A stretch of 64,000 nucleotides of DNA, from the NCBI GenBank assembly GCA_922989275.2, contig OV277870.1, positions 59,049,079 to 59,113,078 of the forward strand, read 5' to 3'. The notes under the pieces are model-generated. The model was not told the origin of the DNA. It saw only the letters and a list, made by a program, of their open reading frames with translations, and made no database searches. The position numbers were made by a program, and so were the translations under genes. Of this stretch, positions 44,666 through 55,021 are shown one piece after another. The DNA comes from Gari tellinella. Lineage: Eukaryota > Mollusca > Bivalvia > Cardiida > Psammobiidae. Position 1 is the stretch's first letter. Each line of letters starts with the position of its first letter.

Positions 44666-44906
44666 AAGGTCAAACTCTTTATGAAGGACCAGTTTACTCG
44701 TCGCTAGAGTTGATTGGTTACAAGTGACGTGCTGCTCTCTGGTTGAGCAACAAAGGACACCTGTAAACTAGAAAGCTAATATACGAGGGCGCAATAGCGA
44801 AACAAAGCGAGTTTCAAATACACATGTTGTTTGGTTTTTAATCAGACCCTGGGTTTCTTCTTGTGTTTGTAATTGACGAGTTTACTCGTCGCTAGGGTCG
44901 AAAGTG

Positions 44907-45140
44907 GTAACTCATTACCTCATATCATGTTTCTATTTTGAAGAGGCAGGTGATCACTTAAGAGGTTGCATGTAAACAGAATGTGCCTTTAGGCGTATTC
45001 TGCTTTATCTTCAGTCTGCTTCAAGCTACCTGTTGCTATGATATAGAATTATCTATAATGTTAAATATTCACAACTGTATTTTCATTAGTGGTGGGATAC
45101 ATGTAAAGGACGTAAAATGCGTATTTATGTGGAATAACGG
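44907..45140. mobile_element. Family D MITE, diverged
   Basis: GTAACTCATTACCTCATATC to TATTTATGTGGAATAAC. The hairpin is ACAGAATGTGCCTTTAGGCG. Confidence 0.7.
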
Positions 45141-45172
45141 CGACATCTCTCTTGATCACACTCTCCCAGTTA

Positions 45173-45425
45173 CAGTGGAGACTGGAGAGTACGTTATTCC
45201 TTCCCAATAAACGCGTTTACGTTAAAACTATTATTTCCATTGCAAAGATTTGGAGCCAGATCAGACACCGGGTAACCCGGTGTCTGATCAGGCTCCAAAC
45301 TGTTTGCCACTCAACTTAAAATAAAAGATCAGAATTACCGACAAATTGTTATTTTCTATATTTTATTGCATTGCGTTTGCGTTTCGTTTGCGTTTAAACG
45401 GGAAAGAATAACGTTTTCTCCGCTG
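45173..45425 (-). mobile_element. Family A MITE
   Basis: 253 bp between TA dinucleotides. The left end has a short duplication (CAGTGGAGACTGGAGAG). The hairpin apex is ACCGGGTAACCCGGT, a compensatory G/C to A/T change in both arms. Right end TTTTCTCCGCTG. Confidence 0.85.
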
Positions 45426-45429
45426 TATA

Positions 45430-45770
45430 TCATATGACACTTCCCTCATCTCCAATATCTATACAGAGTCATTTACATTGAGAATGTCATGTTGTCCCAT
45501 AACTTTGAAAAGCGACAACCCAGTGAGTCTTGGGCGTCTGATATATAAATCGTACAATAAAAATGATAACAAGTACATGTAAGGGATATCGCACAACGGT
45601 TAATTGAATGCAAAAGCGTGCGATAAATCGTTATGCGATATCCCGCTTGTCACCATCCGACACCTTAGAATCATATTTATAACCAAATTACATGCTCTGA
45701 TGAATACCCACTACGAGTTCAGATAAGTCAACCAAGATTTTAATGAGAATTTTCAGTTCCTTGACAAGAT
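45430..45770. other. No gene; one imperfect hairpin
   Basis: AAGGGATATCGCA (45580-45592) pairs with TGCGATATCCCGCTT (45636-45650) around a ~43-nt loop. It resembles no other element here. Confidence 0.5.
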
Positions 45771-45779
45771 GAAACAATA

Positions 45780-47230
45780 CGTTAACACAATAAAAGTATT
45801 TCTATGCGTCTTACTTGTTTTCTTCTTCTTCTTGTCGTTCGCCTCTACACGATCAGTCCAGTTGCAGAGATGAATTGTGTGGTCCTTCGCAGATCCTCCA
45901 CGCCTCCGTACAGCTTCCTGTTCAGTGGGGTATCTGTAGGCCATATCGCATCCCTCTGCTGGTTGTGTTTGTCACAATTCTGGAGAATGTGCTCTACTGT
46001 CTGTTCCTTCTCACCACATGGGCATATTGGTAATGGGACCAACCTGAACTTCCTGAACATATGAGAGTTCAGTCTGTTGTGCCCTGAGCGTAGCCTTACC
46101 ATGATGACTTGTCCAGGCCTGCTAAGAATATGATAAGCATCCTTCTCCTGTCTGGCCTTGAACATTGACTTAATCATGGCGACTTTCTCCTGATATGTGA
46201 CACTGTTGTTTGATTGGTCTCCTTGGGCTCCCTGTTTGGCAAGCTTATCAGCAGCTTCATTTCCTGGGACTTCACAGTGCGCGGGTATCCACTGGAGTAC
46301 AACTCTACAACTGTTGGTAAGTTGTTGCAGTGCCTTTGCAAGATGTGGTGTATTGCCATTGGAGAGGGCTTGTATAACTGACAGTGCATCTGTGAACAGG
46401 ACAACTTGTGAGCAACTATCCTCAGACGCTTTGATCATTTCTGTAGCTTGTATCAGTGCTTCCATCTTTGCTCCATAGTTGGTACAATGCTTTCCGGCAG
46501 TAGTGCTTGTTGTTTCCACAGTACCATCTGTGTGCTTGATGACAACACCAGCTCCTCCGTTCTGAATTGCATTGGTCGCAGATCCATCTTTGTATATATG
46601 TGTCCAGGCCTCTGGTGGATATAAGTCTTGGATCATTGCTAGAGTGTGGACTCGCTTGGTGTTGTCATCATCTTGTTTTCCATGTAGTTGTGGCACATCC
46701 ATGCGGATACCAACTGTAGATAGGTCAGTGTCGAGAGGGTTTGTGATGTCTGTGTTATCAAGAGGAGCTGTTGGGATATCAAGGGAGTGTGCATGTTGTC
46801 TATTGAGTTTATTTACCTCATGGACAAAGCTACTTCGCTTTAGCCTGTTTTTGGTGAGTCCTTGTAACCTTTCATTCATTGGATGTTCAGGAAGGCACTC
46901 ATATTTCTGGGCTTGAATCAGTATTTTGGTTTGTCTCCTTTCTTCGAGCGGTTGTATTCCTGTGACTTGCTCCATCAGCTTGATAGGGATTGACTTCATT
47001 GCACCTGTAACAATGCGCAAGGCTTGGTTTTGAACCTTGTCTAAACTCTGGAGGTTTGTCTTGGATGTTGTGAACCATGCAGTTGATCCATACTCCAGAT
47101 GAGGTCTTACTGTACCCTGGTATGTGGATTTCAGTATTTGCTCGTCTGCACCCCATGTTGTACCAGCAAGCTTGCGCATTATTGGCAGCTTTTTTCTTGC
47201 CTTCCCTTCTGCCTGGGCTATTACTTGTTT
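45780..47230 (-). mobile_element. 5'-truncated non-LTR retrotransposon
   Basis: The retained part encodes the last portion of the reverse transcriptase and a C-terminal RNase H. The reading frame continues upstream of the first Met (residues KQVIAQAEGKARKKLPI) and meets a stop near 47250. The rest of the RT, the endonuclease and any first ORF are absent. An RNase H after RT points to the Jockey/I-type groups. Truncation at the 5' end is normal for incomplete target-primed reverse transcription. Confidence 0.85.
45845..47179 (-). pseudogene. Retrotransposon RT C-terminus plus RNase H, partial
   Basis: 444 codons without interruption. Residues 1-60 (RKLAGTTWGADEQILKSTY, RPHLEYGSTAW, LDKVQNQALRIVTGA) match the region after the RT palm in non-LTR elements. 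A linker follows, then RNase H at about 193-320 with catalytic Asp198 (YKDGSAT), Glu240 (AKMEALIQA), Asp264 (LFTDALSVIQAL), His301 and Asp311 (WIPAHCEVPGNEAADKLAK). A Cys386-x-Cys388, His397, Cys402 cluster near the end fits a zinc knuckle. The true protein would start far upstream, so this is a fragment; the open frame suggests a fairly recent insertion. RNase H removes template RNA during element replication. Confidence 0.85.
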
Positions 47231-47467
47231 TAAAAGTCTATATTTTAGTTACCAAAAGGCTGTATCTGAATCTACAGCTCTTATTTTGATTTCGATCTGA
47301 TTGCAACCTGCTTTTGAACTCGGAGCATTATTAATTCTGTGAGTTATTTAATGTATATGCATGCATTCGGTAAAACATTTAGCAGATTGCAAGTGCCAGC
47401 AAAACTGACCGATTACAACATTGGAAGAGAAGTTTACCCGATACTAGGCTTTCTTTCCATTCAGATA

Positions 47468-47714
47468 CAGTGGATAATCTGTTATTCTTTCCCAATAAAC
47501 GCGTTTACGCTAAAACTATTCTTTCTTTTACAAACAGTTTGGAGCCAGATCAGACGCCGGGTAACCCGGCGTCTGATCTGGCTCCAAACTTTTTGCCACC
47601 AATATAAACATGAGTTATCAGAATTGTCCCAAAATTGTTCTTTTCTACGTGTTAGTACTTTGCGTTTCGTTTGCGTTTGCGTTTAAACGGGAAAGAATAA
47701 CAGATTCTCCACTG
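47468..47714 (-). mobile_element. Family A MITE, full length
   Basis: 247 bp, TA at 47466-47467 and 47715-47716. Near-identical to 40162-40408, including the TTTCTTTTACAAACAG spacer. Confidence 0.9.
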
Positions 47715-47716
47715 TA

Positions 47717-48285
47717 TGTCTCTTATCAAAATGCATTTCAACCATCCGAAAATTTAATGTGTCCCCTTCTGACTATACACTGTCTGTCTAATCTGAATTT
47801 AATTACTATAGTATTAAAGGTCAGATTAAAAGAATTTGTGCAATATACAAATATATCAGTCTTCAAACTTATCGCTCACTGTTGGTAATTATTGCATATA
47901 TAGTCACATCACTTTTTAACTGTTTATATGTTTGTTTGTGTCAATTATTACTTTACGTTATTACAGAAAGCCAACGCATGCATGCCGACCATTTGCCGAG
48001 TAGAGCTACATTATTACATTTTAAGTGCCCATTGACACAAAAAAGAACATTATAACCTATGTTTCTTTTACCGTGGCACTAATATAATAATGTTTGAAAA
48101 ACCTATCCATAAATTGTCATACGGAGATTTCATTTGGGCGCATGTGTCCTTAAACGGGGGAAAACATCTTCTTTACTTTATCTTGCTGAATCTGATAGGT
48201 TATAGCGTATCACACCTATACCGCCTACCTAGTAGTACCTATCATTCATAAACCATTACTGAAATACACTGAACATAGTACAATC
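47717..48285. other. No gene recognised
   Basis: Unassigned sequence. TTATGTTTCTTTTACC and CGGAGATTTCATTTGGGCGC also occur near 56.0 and 56.34 kb, so part of it is repetitive. Confidence 0.4.
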
Positions 48286-48289
48286 AAAC

Positions 48290-48425
48290 TTCGATAACTT
48301 GAGTTATAGCTGAAGTCGAACATATTCGTATTTCAAATTTAAAACGTTGCTTAGCAACGTTTTAAATTTGAATTACGGATACATTCGACCTCAGCGAAGT
48401 CGAGTTATCCAATTTAAGATGAAGG
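48290..48425. repeat. Family I palindrome
   Basis: Foldback centred on AAAACGTTGCTTAGCAACGTTTT. Arms include GAAGTCGAACATATTCGTAT and ATACGGATACATTCGACCTC, with outer TTCGATAACTTGAG and CGAGTTATCC. Confidence 0.75.
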
Positions 48426-48429
48426 AATA

Positions 48430-48950
48430 TGAGCTTGCCTAACTTCAACTTAATCGAACTCGAACTATTTAGGCACATCTGTATTTAAATTATAATTTGA
48501 TATGCATAACCTTTAAGCAAATAGAATTTTTTTTAAAAGTTGTTTGGATCTGACGTTGATATTTTCACATATTTGCTAGATTTTACCTTTAATTATCTTA
48601 CTCATCGTAATTGGAGGTTATAAAGATCTACTACTACTACTTATTTATTAGATGTCACAGAAATTAGTATCAGTGTATATTAATAGTAGTCAAAGTCAGT
48701 ATTAATGTCAACAGCAGTCGCCTCCGAGACCTTGAAGAATTCCAGCGCATGCGCAGCGGTGTATATTTCTCACGCATCACTGTCCTTAAACTAGATTATT
48801 TAAATAAGTACATAGTACTTTATGACAATGACCGAGTAGTAAATCAGTCATTACTGACTATTACACGTATGAGTTGTATTTTAAGTAACATGAACTAATG
48901 AATGATTAACCTTCCGCCAAAAGTACCAAGGGAAACTTTTCGCACTAGAT
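48430..48950. other. No gene recognised
   Basis: Unassigned AT-rich DNA with a further I-like piece near 48440-48475 (CTTCAACTTAATCGAACTCG). Confidence 0.4.
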
Positions 48951-48955
48951 CTACT

Positions 48956-49258
48956 TTAACTCTTTAACTGCCAACGGCGCCAGAGAGAGCGACTATGCAA
49001 ACTGTTTTGATCCTGATCAGACGCCGCGTACCACGGCGTCTTATCAGGATTCAAACAGTTTGACACTCCTATCGGCATTTTTTCAGTCAAAACATACCTA
49101 AACTTATTTTACATATATTGCAGACGACACTATCCAGCGGTCACACAACGTCGTTTCAACGTTGAAAACGTTGTGTGCCTATTGGGTACCAGTGCAAACG
49201 ATATTTTGACGGCAAGGGGATTTTAACAGACGATAAGATATGGCAGGGAAATAGTTAC
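48956..49258. mobile_element. Family B MITE with a small internal palindrome
   Basis: TTAACTCTTTAACTGCCA left end, hairpin TTTTGATCCTGATCAGACGC with apex GCCGCGTACCACGGC, GCAGACGACA box, and right end ATGGCAGGGAAATAGTTA. An extra imperfect palindrome (ACAACGTCGTTTCAACGTTG near 49145-49175) lies before the right end. Confidence 0.75.
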
Positions 49259-49492
49259 AATAGAGAAAACGTTATTCTTTCCCGTTAAAACGCAAACGAA
49301 ATACACTAAAATGTAGAAAATAACATTTTTTGACAATTCTTACTAATGATTTTAAGCTGAGTGGCAAACAGTTTGGAGCCAAATCAGACGTCGGGTTACC
49401 CGGCGTCTGATCTGGCTCCAAATTGTTTGTACAGGAAATTATAGTTTTAGCGTAAACGCGTTTATTGGGAAAGAATGAGGTTTGCTCCACTG
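49258..49492 (+). mobile_element. Family A MITE inserted in the terminal TTAA of family B
   Basis: The left end is CAATAGAGAAAACG after TA, the right TTTGCTCCACTG before TA. Removing it restores AGTTAATG, the right end of the preceding family B copy. Confidence 0.8.
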
Positions 49493-49499
49493 TAATGTA

Positions 49500-49745
49500 T
49501 TCAACCCTGGCGAAGAATACACTCGCCATTGACAAACAGTGTACTTGTTGAGCGTATGCTTGTCTTATGCAAACAGTATACTCTTCCTTATCAGAGGGAT
49601 ATTTAATGAGCCCTCTGCTCAGGGTCTGCGCTGTTTGTCAGTAAATATTGTTACATATAATCAATAGGCCACTAAAAAGAGAAACGGGGACTAAACTTAT
49701 TTTGAAACAGGAATTGTTCAGTAAATGTTACATTATACAGGGTCA
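49500..49745. mobile_element. Family G element, degenerate
   Basis: GCAAACAGTATACTCTTCC, ATCAGAGGGATATTTAATGA, GCCCTCTGCTCAGGGTCTGC and GACTAAACTTATTTTGAAAC match G. Ends are eroded. Confidence 0.6.
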
Positions 49746-49754
49746 AAAGGAGCC

Positions 49755-49880
49755 CCTTAGTCCAGGGTTATAAAGCGTTTGAGTTGAGCCAGAGATCTTT
49801 AAGGAAAAACTCAAATCTGACCTATCAAATGCCTGAGAACTTTCTTCGACTCAACTCAGACGCTTTACAATTTAAGGACC
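49755..49880. repeat. Family H palindrome
   Basis: GTTATAAAGCGTTTGAGTTG and its inverted partner AACTCAGACGCTTTACAA. The centre is eroded (GATCTTTAAGGAAAAAC). Confidence 0.7.
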
Positions 49881-50035
49881 AGACCCAGCATTTATAAAGC
49901 GTTTGAGTTGAGTCTGAGTTCGTTCTCAAGCAATTGATTATTCATATTTTAGCCTCGGCTCAAATATGACCTATCAACTGCATGAGAGCTATCTCCGACT
50001 CAACTCAGACACTTTACAATGTTATGGCCTGTGGT
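49881..50035. repeat. Family H palindrome, second tandem copy
   Basis: TTTATAAAGCGTTTGAGTTG with inverted CAACTCAGACACTTTACAA and centre TTAGCCTCGGCTCAAA. Confidence 0.75.
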
Positions 50036-50039
50036 AGAC

Positions 50040-50760
50040 ATGCTTCTAAGTTTGATAATCACATGCTACATGTTTAACTCAAACTCAGACGCAACTCAAA
50101 ATAGCTTATTCAGTACAATAGTTCTCCGGGCCACAAAGCATACTTTGACTTTAGTCAAATGTTACCTACTACTCCACTTTTCAGAGTTACGTGCATAAAA
50201 CACGTGTAACCATTCCCTTCATAGCCAACAGGGCAAATTACTGACAAGTTTATTTCCTTTTCTTCCAGTAGGTCATCTATATAGACACATGAGGAAAGAT
50301 CAAACATAATTATATACAAATATGGCGACACAGCATATATAATATATCATTGCGTCCTTACATACATATATCATTGCATATACATGTACATGTACACAAT
50401 ATCATATTTGGTATCTGCTCTAGATCTATACTACTGCCTGTAATAGGTATGGACATTTCAGTTGGACTGGGTTTTTTTTTATAAAGATGCGCTTAGCACT
50501 GTTGCCACAAAGGGTACATGTAGCAGTTGTTATATGATAAATGTATACGATTGAGTATCGTTACTCCAAATACATATAGATCTAGATTTATACCGACACA
50601 ATGATATGTATATATATGATCTATGTTTATGAAAGATACTGCTGAAAGTAAGGTGAAAGAAACACAGAATACATTACTTTAAGTTTGCCTCACATGTAAG
50701 CTTCACCTGCATTTAACGGTATCAATGAATAACAAATTATCGTGTGTATGCAGAGGGAGT
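50040..50760. other. No gene recognised
   Basis: Unassigned AT-rich sequence with many ATATAT and TACATG runs (50320-50620). A D-like trace (AAGTAAGGTGAAAG .. CTTCACCTGCATTTAA) sits near 50650-50720. Confidence 0.4.
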
Positions 50761-50765
50761 GGTTA

Positions 50766-51013
50766 CAGTGGAGAATGTGTTATTCTTTCCCAATAAACGC
50801 GTTTACGCTAAAACTATTATTTGCAGTGCAAACAGTTTGGAGCCAGATCAGACGCAGGGTAACCCGGCGTCTTATCAGGCTCCAAACTGTTTGCCACCAA
50901 GATAAACATGAAATATCAGAATTGTACAAAAGTTGTTTTTTTCTACGTTTTAGTGCTAAATGCGTTTGCGTACGTTTGCGTTTGAACGGGAAAGAATAAC
51001 AGATTCTCCACTG
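50766..51013 (-). mobile_element. Family A MITE, full length
   Basis: TA-flanked. The hairpin apex carries unpaired changes (GACGCAGGGTAACCCGGCGTC), so this copy has begun to drift. Confidence 0.88.
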
Positions 51014-51089
51014 TATACTTCTGTCTGTATCTTGTTCATTTAAATTTCATAATTATATTTGTGGTTAAGCATAAGCCACTAGGCTTACA

Positions 51090-51290
51090 AAAACAGTCGA
51101 ACTGCGATATCTCGAACTCGCTTTTAAAACTCGAACTAACCGTTATTTCAACACATGAAATTAAAAATTTGCATGTTCGGTAAAGTCGAACATACCCGTA
51201 GTTTAATATCAAAAGGTGGCTAAGCCACGTTTTAACTTTGAACTACGGGTATGTTCGACATAACCGAATTCGGGATATCGAAGTTCGTCT
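51090..51290. repeat. Family I palindromic element, most complete copy
   Basis: Begins AGTCGAACTGCGATATCTCG and ends GGGATATCGAAGTTCG, an inverted pair. The centre has AAAAGGTGGCTAAGCCACGTTTT with arms CGAACATACCCGTAGTTTAA and TTTGAACTACGGGTATGTTC. Confidence 0.8.
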
Positions 51291-51302
51291 TGAATGTGTA
51301 TA

Positions 51303-51530
51303 CAGTGTAGACGTTATTCGTTCCCGTACCAAACAAAATTAAACGCAAACCTGAAGTAACAACATCGGGGAAACGAAAAGTTTTGAAAATTCTGACGATT
51401 TATTTTTGTTATAAGGTAAACATGTTGAAACCTGATCTGGCTCCAAAATCTGCTAGGAACACAATTTTTTAGCAGAATACATGTAATTGTTTTAGTTTAA
51501 CCGCGTTCATTAGGAGAAAATGTCAAACCA
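51303..51530 (+). mobile_element. Family A MITE, old degenerate copy
   Basis: TACAGTGTAGACGTTATTCG, TTAAACGCAAACC, GATCTGGCTCCAAAATCTG and TTTAGTTTAACCGCG are recognisable. The first hairpin arm is lost. Confidence 0.65.
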
Positions 51531-51580
51531 CCCCATTGTTGAGCGGCTGATTATTGAAAGTAAGATGTATAGATAATCAG

Positions 51581-51780
51581 CAGGGCTGCCATAAGTTGAC
51601 ATGAAAAATCCTAAGATTTCCAAATTTGCATTTTTCAAGTGCGAATTTACGAATCGTACATTTACCCCATAGCCTTTTTCTTGTTTTGTTGACATGCGAC
51701 TACTTAAAGCAGGTTGTAAGTAAAGCAGAATGCGCCTTAGGGCGCATTCTGCTTTACTTCTAGCCTGCTTTAATCAGTAA
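51581..51780. mobile_element. Family E element carrying a D-type hairpin, one end lost
   Basis: CAGGGCTGCCATAAGTTGAC, AAAAATCCTAAGATTTCC and ACGAATCGTAC precede a D-like segment (TTTACCCCATAGCC .. AGCAGAATGCGCCTTAGGGC). It has the same arrangement as 54736-54997, seen in the other direction. Confidence 0.65.
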
Positions 51781-51896
51781 CAGTTGATCTTGTGTAAAGC
51801 GACCGTTCAATAGCAGCCTGATAAGCATTTTTATTATATACATATCGATGATTTATAGAGATTTCTCAGTTAGATAAATTTGATATCGTCACTGTT

Positions 51897-51928
51897 GATA
51901 TCATCACTACATGTAGTGATGATATCAC
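51897..51928. repeat. Perfect 32-bp palindrome
   Basis: TGATATCATCACTACA followed by its exact complement with no loop. A second GTCACT/GACGT-rich stretch follows. Confidence 0.85.
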
Positions 51929-52030
51929 TTTTTGCGACGTTACGTCATAATTAGTTAAGTGACGTCGCGGTAATCAATTTTGTGTGTTTTTTTCTGTAAA
52001 AACGTCATTAAAATATATATAATAAATAGA

Positions 52031-52181
52031 ATAATCAATTCCTTTGAATAGATATGAAAAATATATCACTCGAATGGATTGTTATCTGGTTAAAAAACTC
52101 GTCCTGCGGACTCGTTTTTTAACCAGATAACAACCCATTCTCGTGATATATTTTTCATATCAATCCAAAGAAATTGATTAT
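52031..52181. repeat. 151-bp foldback
   Basis: ATAATCAATT at left pairs with AATTGATTAT at right. The inner arms GTTATCTGGTTAAAAAACTC and its complement are perfect around GTCCTGCGGAC. No relative is seen elsewhere in the window. Confidence 0.85.
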
Positions 52182-52193
52182 CCTCTATATATA

Positions 52194-52439
52194 CAGTGAA
52201 GAATCTGTTATTCTTTCCCGTGTAAACGCAAACGTACGCAAACGCAAAGCACTCAAACGTAGAAAAGAACAACTTTTGGACAATTCTGATATTTCATGTT
52301 TATCTTGGTGGCAAACAGTTTGGAGCCTGATCAGACGCCGGGTTACTCGGCGTCTGATCTGGCTCCAAACTGTTTGCACTGCAAATAATAGTTTTAGCGT
52401 AAACGCGTTTATTGGGAAAGAATAACACATTCACCACTG
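52194..52439 (+). mobile_element. Family A MITE, full length
   Basis: 246 bp between TA dinucleotides, starting 12 bp after the foldback. Hairpin apex GCCGGGTTACTCGGC has one mismatch. Confidence 0.9.
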
Positions 52440-52559
52440 TAAACAGTGGTTGCTTAATGTGGTAAAAAAAGATTGCAGAAAACCTACAAAGGAGCTCTGT
52501 GCAATTTTATCCTGTATCTAACAGTTCTAAGAAAATCCATGTTACAAATTGTTAAATAA

Positions 52560-52585
52560 GTTAAATATCCCCCCCCCCCTCCCCC
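52560..52585 (+). repeat. C-rich homopolymer tract
   Basis: Two runs of C separated by one T. Confidence 0.7.
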
Positions 52586-52647
52586 CGTAGCTCTTGGTTT
52601 TAATATTTAATAAACACTCCTCTAGAAGCTTTCTGCTTAAGTTTCAG

Positions 52648-52715
52648 TCTACTTTAACACATTACACCAAAGGCTGTTTCTAGTTTTGAAAACAGGTTAT
52701 ATCCTTAGGAAGCCT
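52648..52715. mobile_element. Family D end fragment
   Basis: TTAACACATTACACCAAAGG, TGTTTCTAGTTTTGAAAACA; no hairpin follows. Confidence 0.5.
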
Positions 52716-52796
52716 GTCCCATTTTGTACACATACATGTAACACAGGCACTACCGGGCTTTTCTGAAAAACCGCTACACTCGACATCCCAAAACTA

Positions 52797-53041
52797 CAGT
52801 GGAGAAAATGTTATTCTTTCCCGTTTAAACGAAACGAACCACAGCGCAAAACACTAAAATGTAGAAAAGTGCAACTTTTGGACAATTCTGATTATTCATG
52901 TTCATCTTGGAGGCAAACAGTTAGGAGCCTGATCAGACGCCGGTTTACCCGGCGTCTGATCTTGTGCCAAACTGTTTGCAATAGAAATAATAGTTTTAGC
53001 GTAAACGCGTTTATATGGAAAGAATACCGTTTTCTCCACTG
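52797..53041 (+). mobile_element. Family A MITE, full length
   Basis: TA-flanked. Left end CAGTGGAGAAAATG, right TTTTCTCCACTG. Hairpin apex GCCGGTTTACCCGGC. Confidence 0.88.
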
Positions 53042-53044
53042 TAC

Positions 53045-53330
53045 TATGACGTGTCAAAACGAAACCGAAAATAACAATTTATTTATAGAGGCGCGCTATA
53101 TTTAGAAATTTCTGCACAGGGCGTGATTTAGTTTTTTAAAAAAAGACGGTTCTGAGCTCAGATTAAGCTTTTTGAACTTTGTGTTGACATGTCAATGTTA
53201 CTGAATTCCAGCATGAGAGCTATTATAACGTTTTTGACAAAAAGAAGCGCGAACATTTTAAACCGAAAGTAGAAAGATGGACAGATTCGGCCCCTCTGGC
53301 ATTCGCATTTTTTTTTCAATCTTGCAAATG
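53045..53330. other. No feature recognised
   Basis: Unassigned AT-rich sequence. Confidence 0.4.
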
Positions 53331-53336
53331 TGTGTC

Positions 53337-53588
53337 TTAACCCTTTACCTGATAGCCTATTTCTAGTATTGAAGATATGTGACTACTTAAAGCAGGTTGA
53401 AAGTAAAGCAGAATGCGCCTTAAGGCGCATTCTGCTTGACTTTCAGCCTACTTTAAGCTATCCTGTGCTAGAATATAGAAAATATTCCCTATAATTGACA
53501 TTCATGACTGATTAAATTGGAACTATTTTCTTCAGTGGAAGAAAAAATCATATTTGCTAAAAGGCGAAGCTATTGGGGAAAGGGTTAA
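53337..53588. mobile_element. Family D MITE, full length
   Basis: TTAACCCTTTACCTGATAGC to ATTGGGGAAAGGGTTAA, 252 bp. The hairpin AGCAGAATGCGCCTTAAGGC is almost perfect. Confidence 0.88.
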
Positions 53589-53589
53589 T

Positions 53590-54000
53590 CAATGCTGCTT
53601 AAAAGTGTCACATTTAGCAGGAGATCATTGATTTTCAAGACTTCGGAAGTGCCTAACCTGACCTTTCAGAAAAGTCTTCTAACGCATGTGCGAATGATGA
53701 CTTTTCATTCTACGGAAGCCAACATGTGCCATAAACGCCAAAACATTTTATACGTTATGGGAGTGGAAAGGATATATGAATATAGACTCATTATAGTTTC
53801 AAATACTCCATCAAATAGTTAAAAGTATTATTGTTTGTGTGAAACAAAAAGAAAAATGGGGGGGGTGTTTTGGGGTTGTTTTTGCCTAATGTTAGATACC
53901 AAGTGATATAGTTTACCTGCGGATCCTAAGTCATATCTATACTCACTTGATGAACAGGGTTTCGAGTCCTATATATGGCCCAATAACTTGGCTCACCTAT
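53590..54000. other. No gene recognised
   Basis: A 76-codon frame at 53592-53822 has no motif I know. A short G run lies near 53857. Confidence 0.4.
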
Positions 54001-54001
54001 A

Positions 54002-54245
54002 GTAACTCATTATCTCATAATTATATTAATTTATTATTACACTGAAGAAAATAGTTCAACTTTGTAGAAAGTCATAAATAAATAATGCAACATAATTATA
54101 GTTTCTATATCCTTGCACATGTTAGCTCATATGTTAAAGAAGGCTGAAAGTAAAGCAGAATGCGCCTTAAGGCGCAGTCTGCTTTACTTTCAACCTGCTT
54201 TAAATGTCTTCAAAACCATAAATAGGCCATGGTATGATGGATTAA
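54002..54245. mobile_element. Family D MITE
   Basis: GTAACTCATTATCTCATAAT to GGTATGATGGATTAA. The hairpin AGCAGAATGCGCCTTAAGGC is intact. Confidence 0.8.
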
Positions 54246-54271
54246 TTTTATTCCAAGTCCTCAATATTTGT

Positions 54272-54385
54272 CTCGAGATCCCGATGTTATAAAGACTTTA
54301 TGTTGAGCCGGAGCTCGTTTTAGCCAATCAAATGCTTGAGAACGACCTCAAACTCAACTCAACCTGTTTATCACCTTGGACCCAG
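54272..54385. repeat. Family H palindrome, shortened
   Basis: GTTATAAAGACTTTATGTTG and CTCAACTCAACCTGTTTATC with AGCCAATCAAATGCTTGAGA between. One arm is partly deleted. Confidence 0.6.
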
Positions 54386-54516
54386 GTCCTCAGACTCACT
54401 GTTTTACAGAATGCACCTCCTATACATGTATATGGACTAATTCTTATGATTTCTAAATTTATCGCCGGATACTATTGCTACAACAAATACTGGGTCAACA
54501 ATCTTGTAGGTCACCA

Positions 54517-55021
54517 GTAACCCTTTCGCTGCCAGACTCTATAACATTAAAACATAGGCATACAGTTTGGATCCAGATCAGACGCCGCGTAACCGGCGGC
54601 ATCTGATCAGAATCCAAACTGATTGATATCGATACCAATGTTTCCTTAGTCCAAATCACGTAGAATCACATTTTTAAAGTAAAAGCATTTGGAAAAGATA
54701 TGCCATCGACTTGTAAGACGGATATTTCCGTCATAGCAGGGCTGCCATTTCTGTGGATTTTTCCAAAGTCTTCGGATTTTTATTCTTACATATCGTAGCT
54801 TAAAACAGGCTGAAAGTAAAAGCAGAATGCGCCTTAAGGCGCATTCTGCTTTACTTCCAACCATTTTAAGCAGTCATGTGTCTTCATAACAAGATACAGA
54901 ATATGGGGTAAAGGTACGATACGATTAGTAAAATTGCGTCTGAAAAATTGAAAATTTGAAATCTCCGGATTTTTATGATCAACTTATGGCAGCCCTGTCA
55001 TAATGACAGTGAAAGAGTTAA
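54517..55021. mobile_element. Family B MITE interrupted by family E
   Basis: Left end GTAACCCTTTCGCTGCCAG, hairpin CAGTTTGGATCCAGATCAGA with a damaged apex (GCGTAACCGGCGGC), right end AATGACAGTGAAAGAGTTAA. The E element sits just inside the right end. Confidence 0.75.
54736..54997. mobile_element. Family E element with internal D-type hairpin
   Basis: Ends GCAGGGCTGCCA and TGGCAGCCCTG are inverted. TCATA stands on both sides (54731-54735, 54998-55002), and removing the element restores a family B right end, so this is the likely duplication. The core is the D hairpin AGCAGAATGCGCCTTAAGGC with a one-sided D flank (ATATGGGGTAAAGG). Confidence 0.75.

Noticed and set aside
53592..53822. 76-codon frame as a small gene
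   Set aside because: No motif recognised; begins immediately after a family D element with no supporting gene structure.
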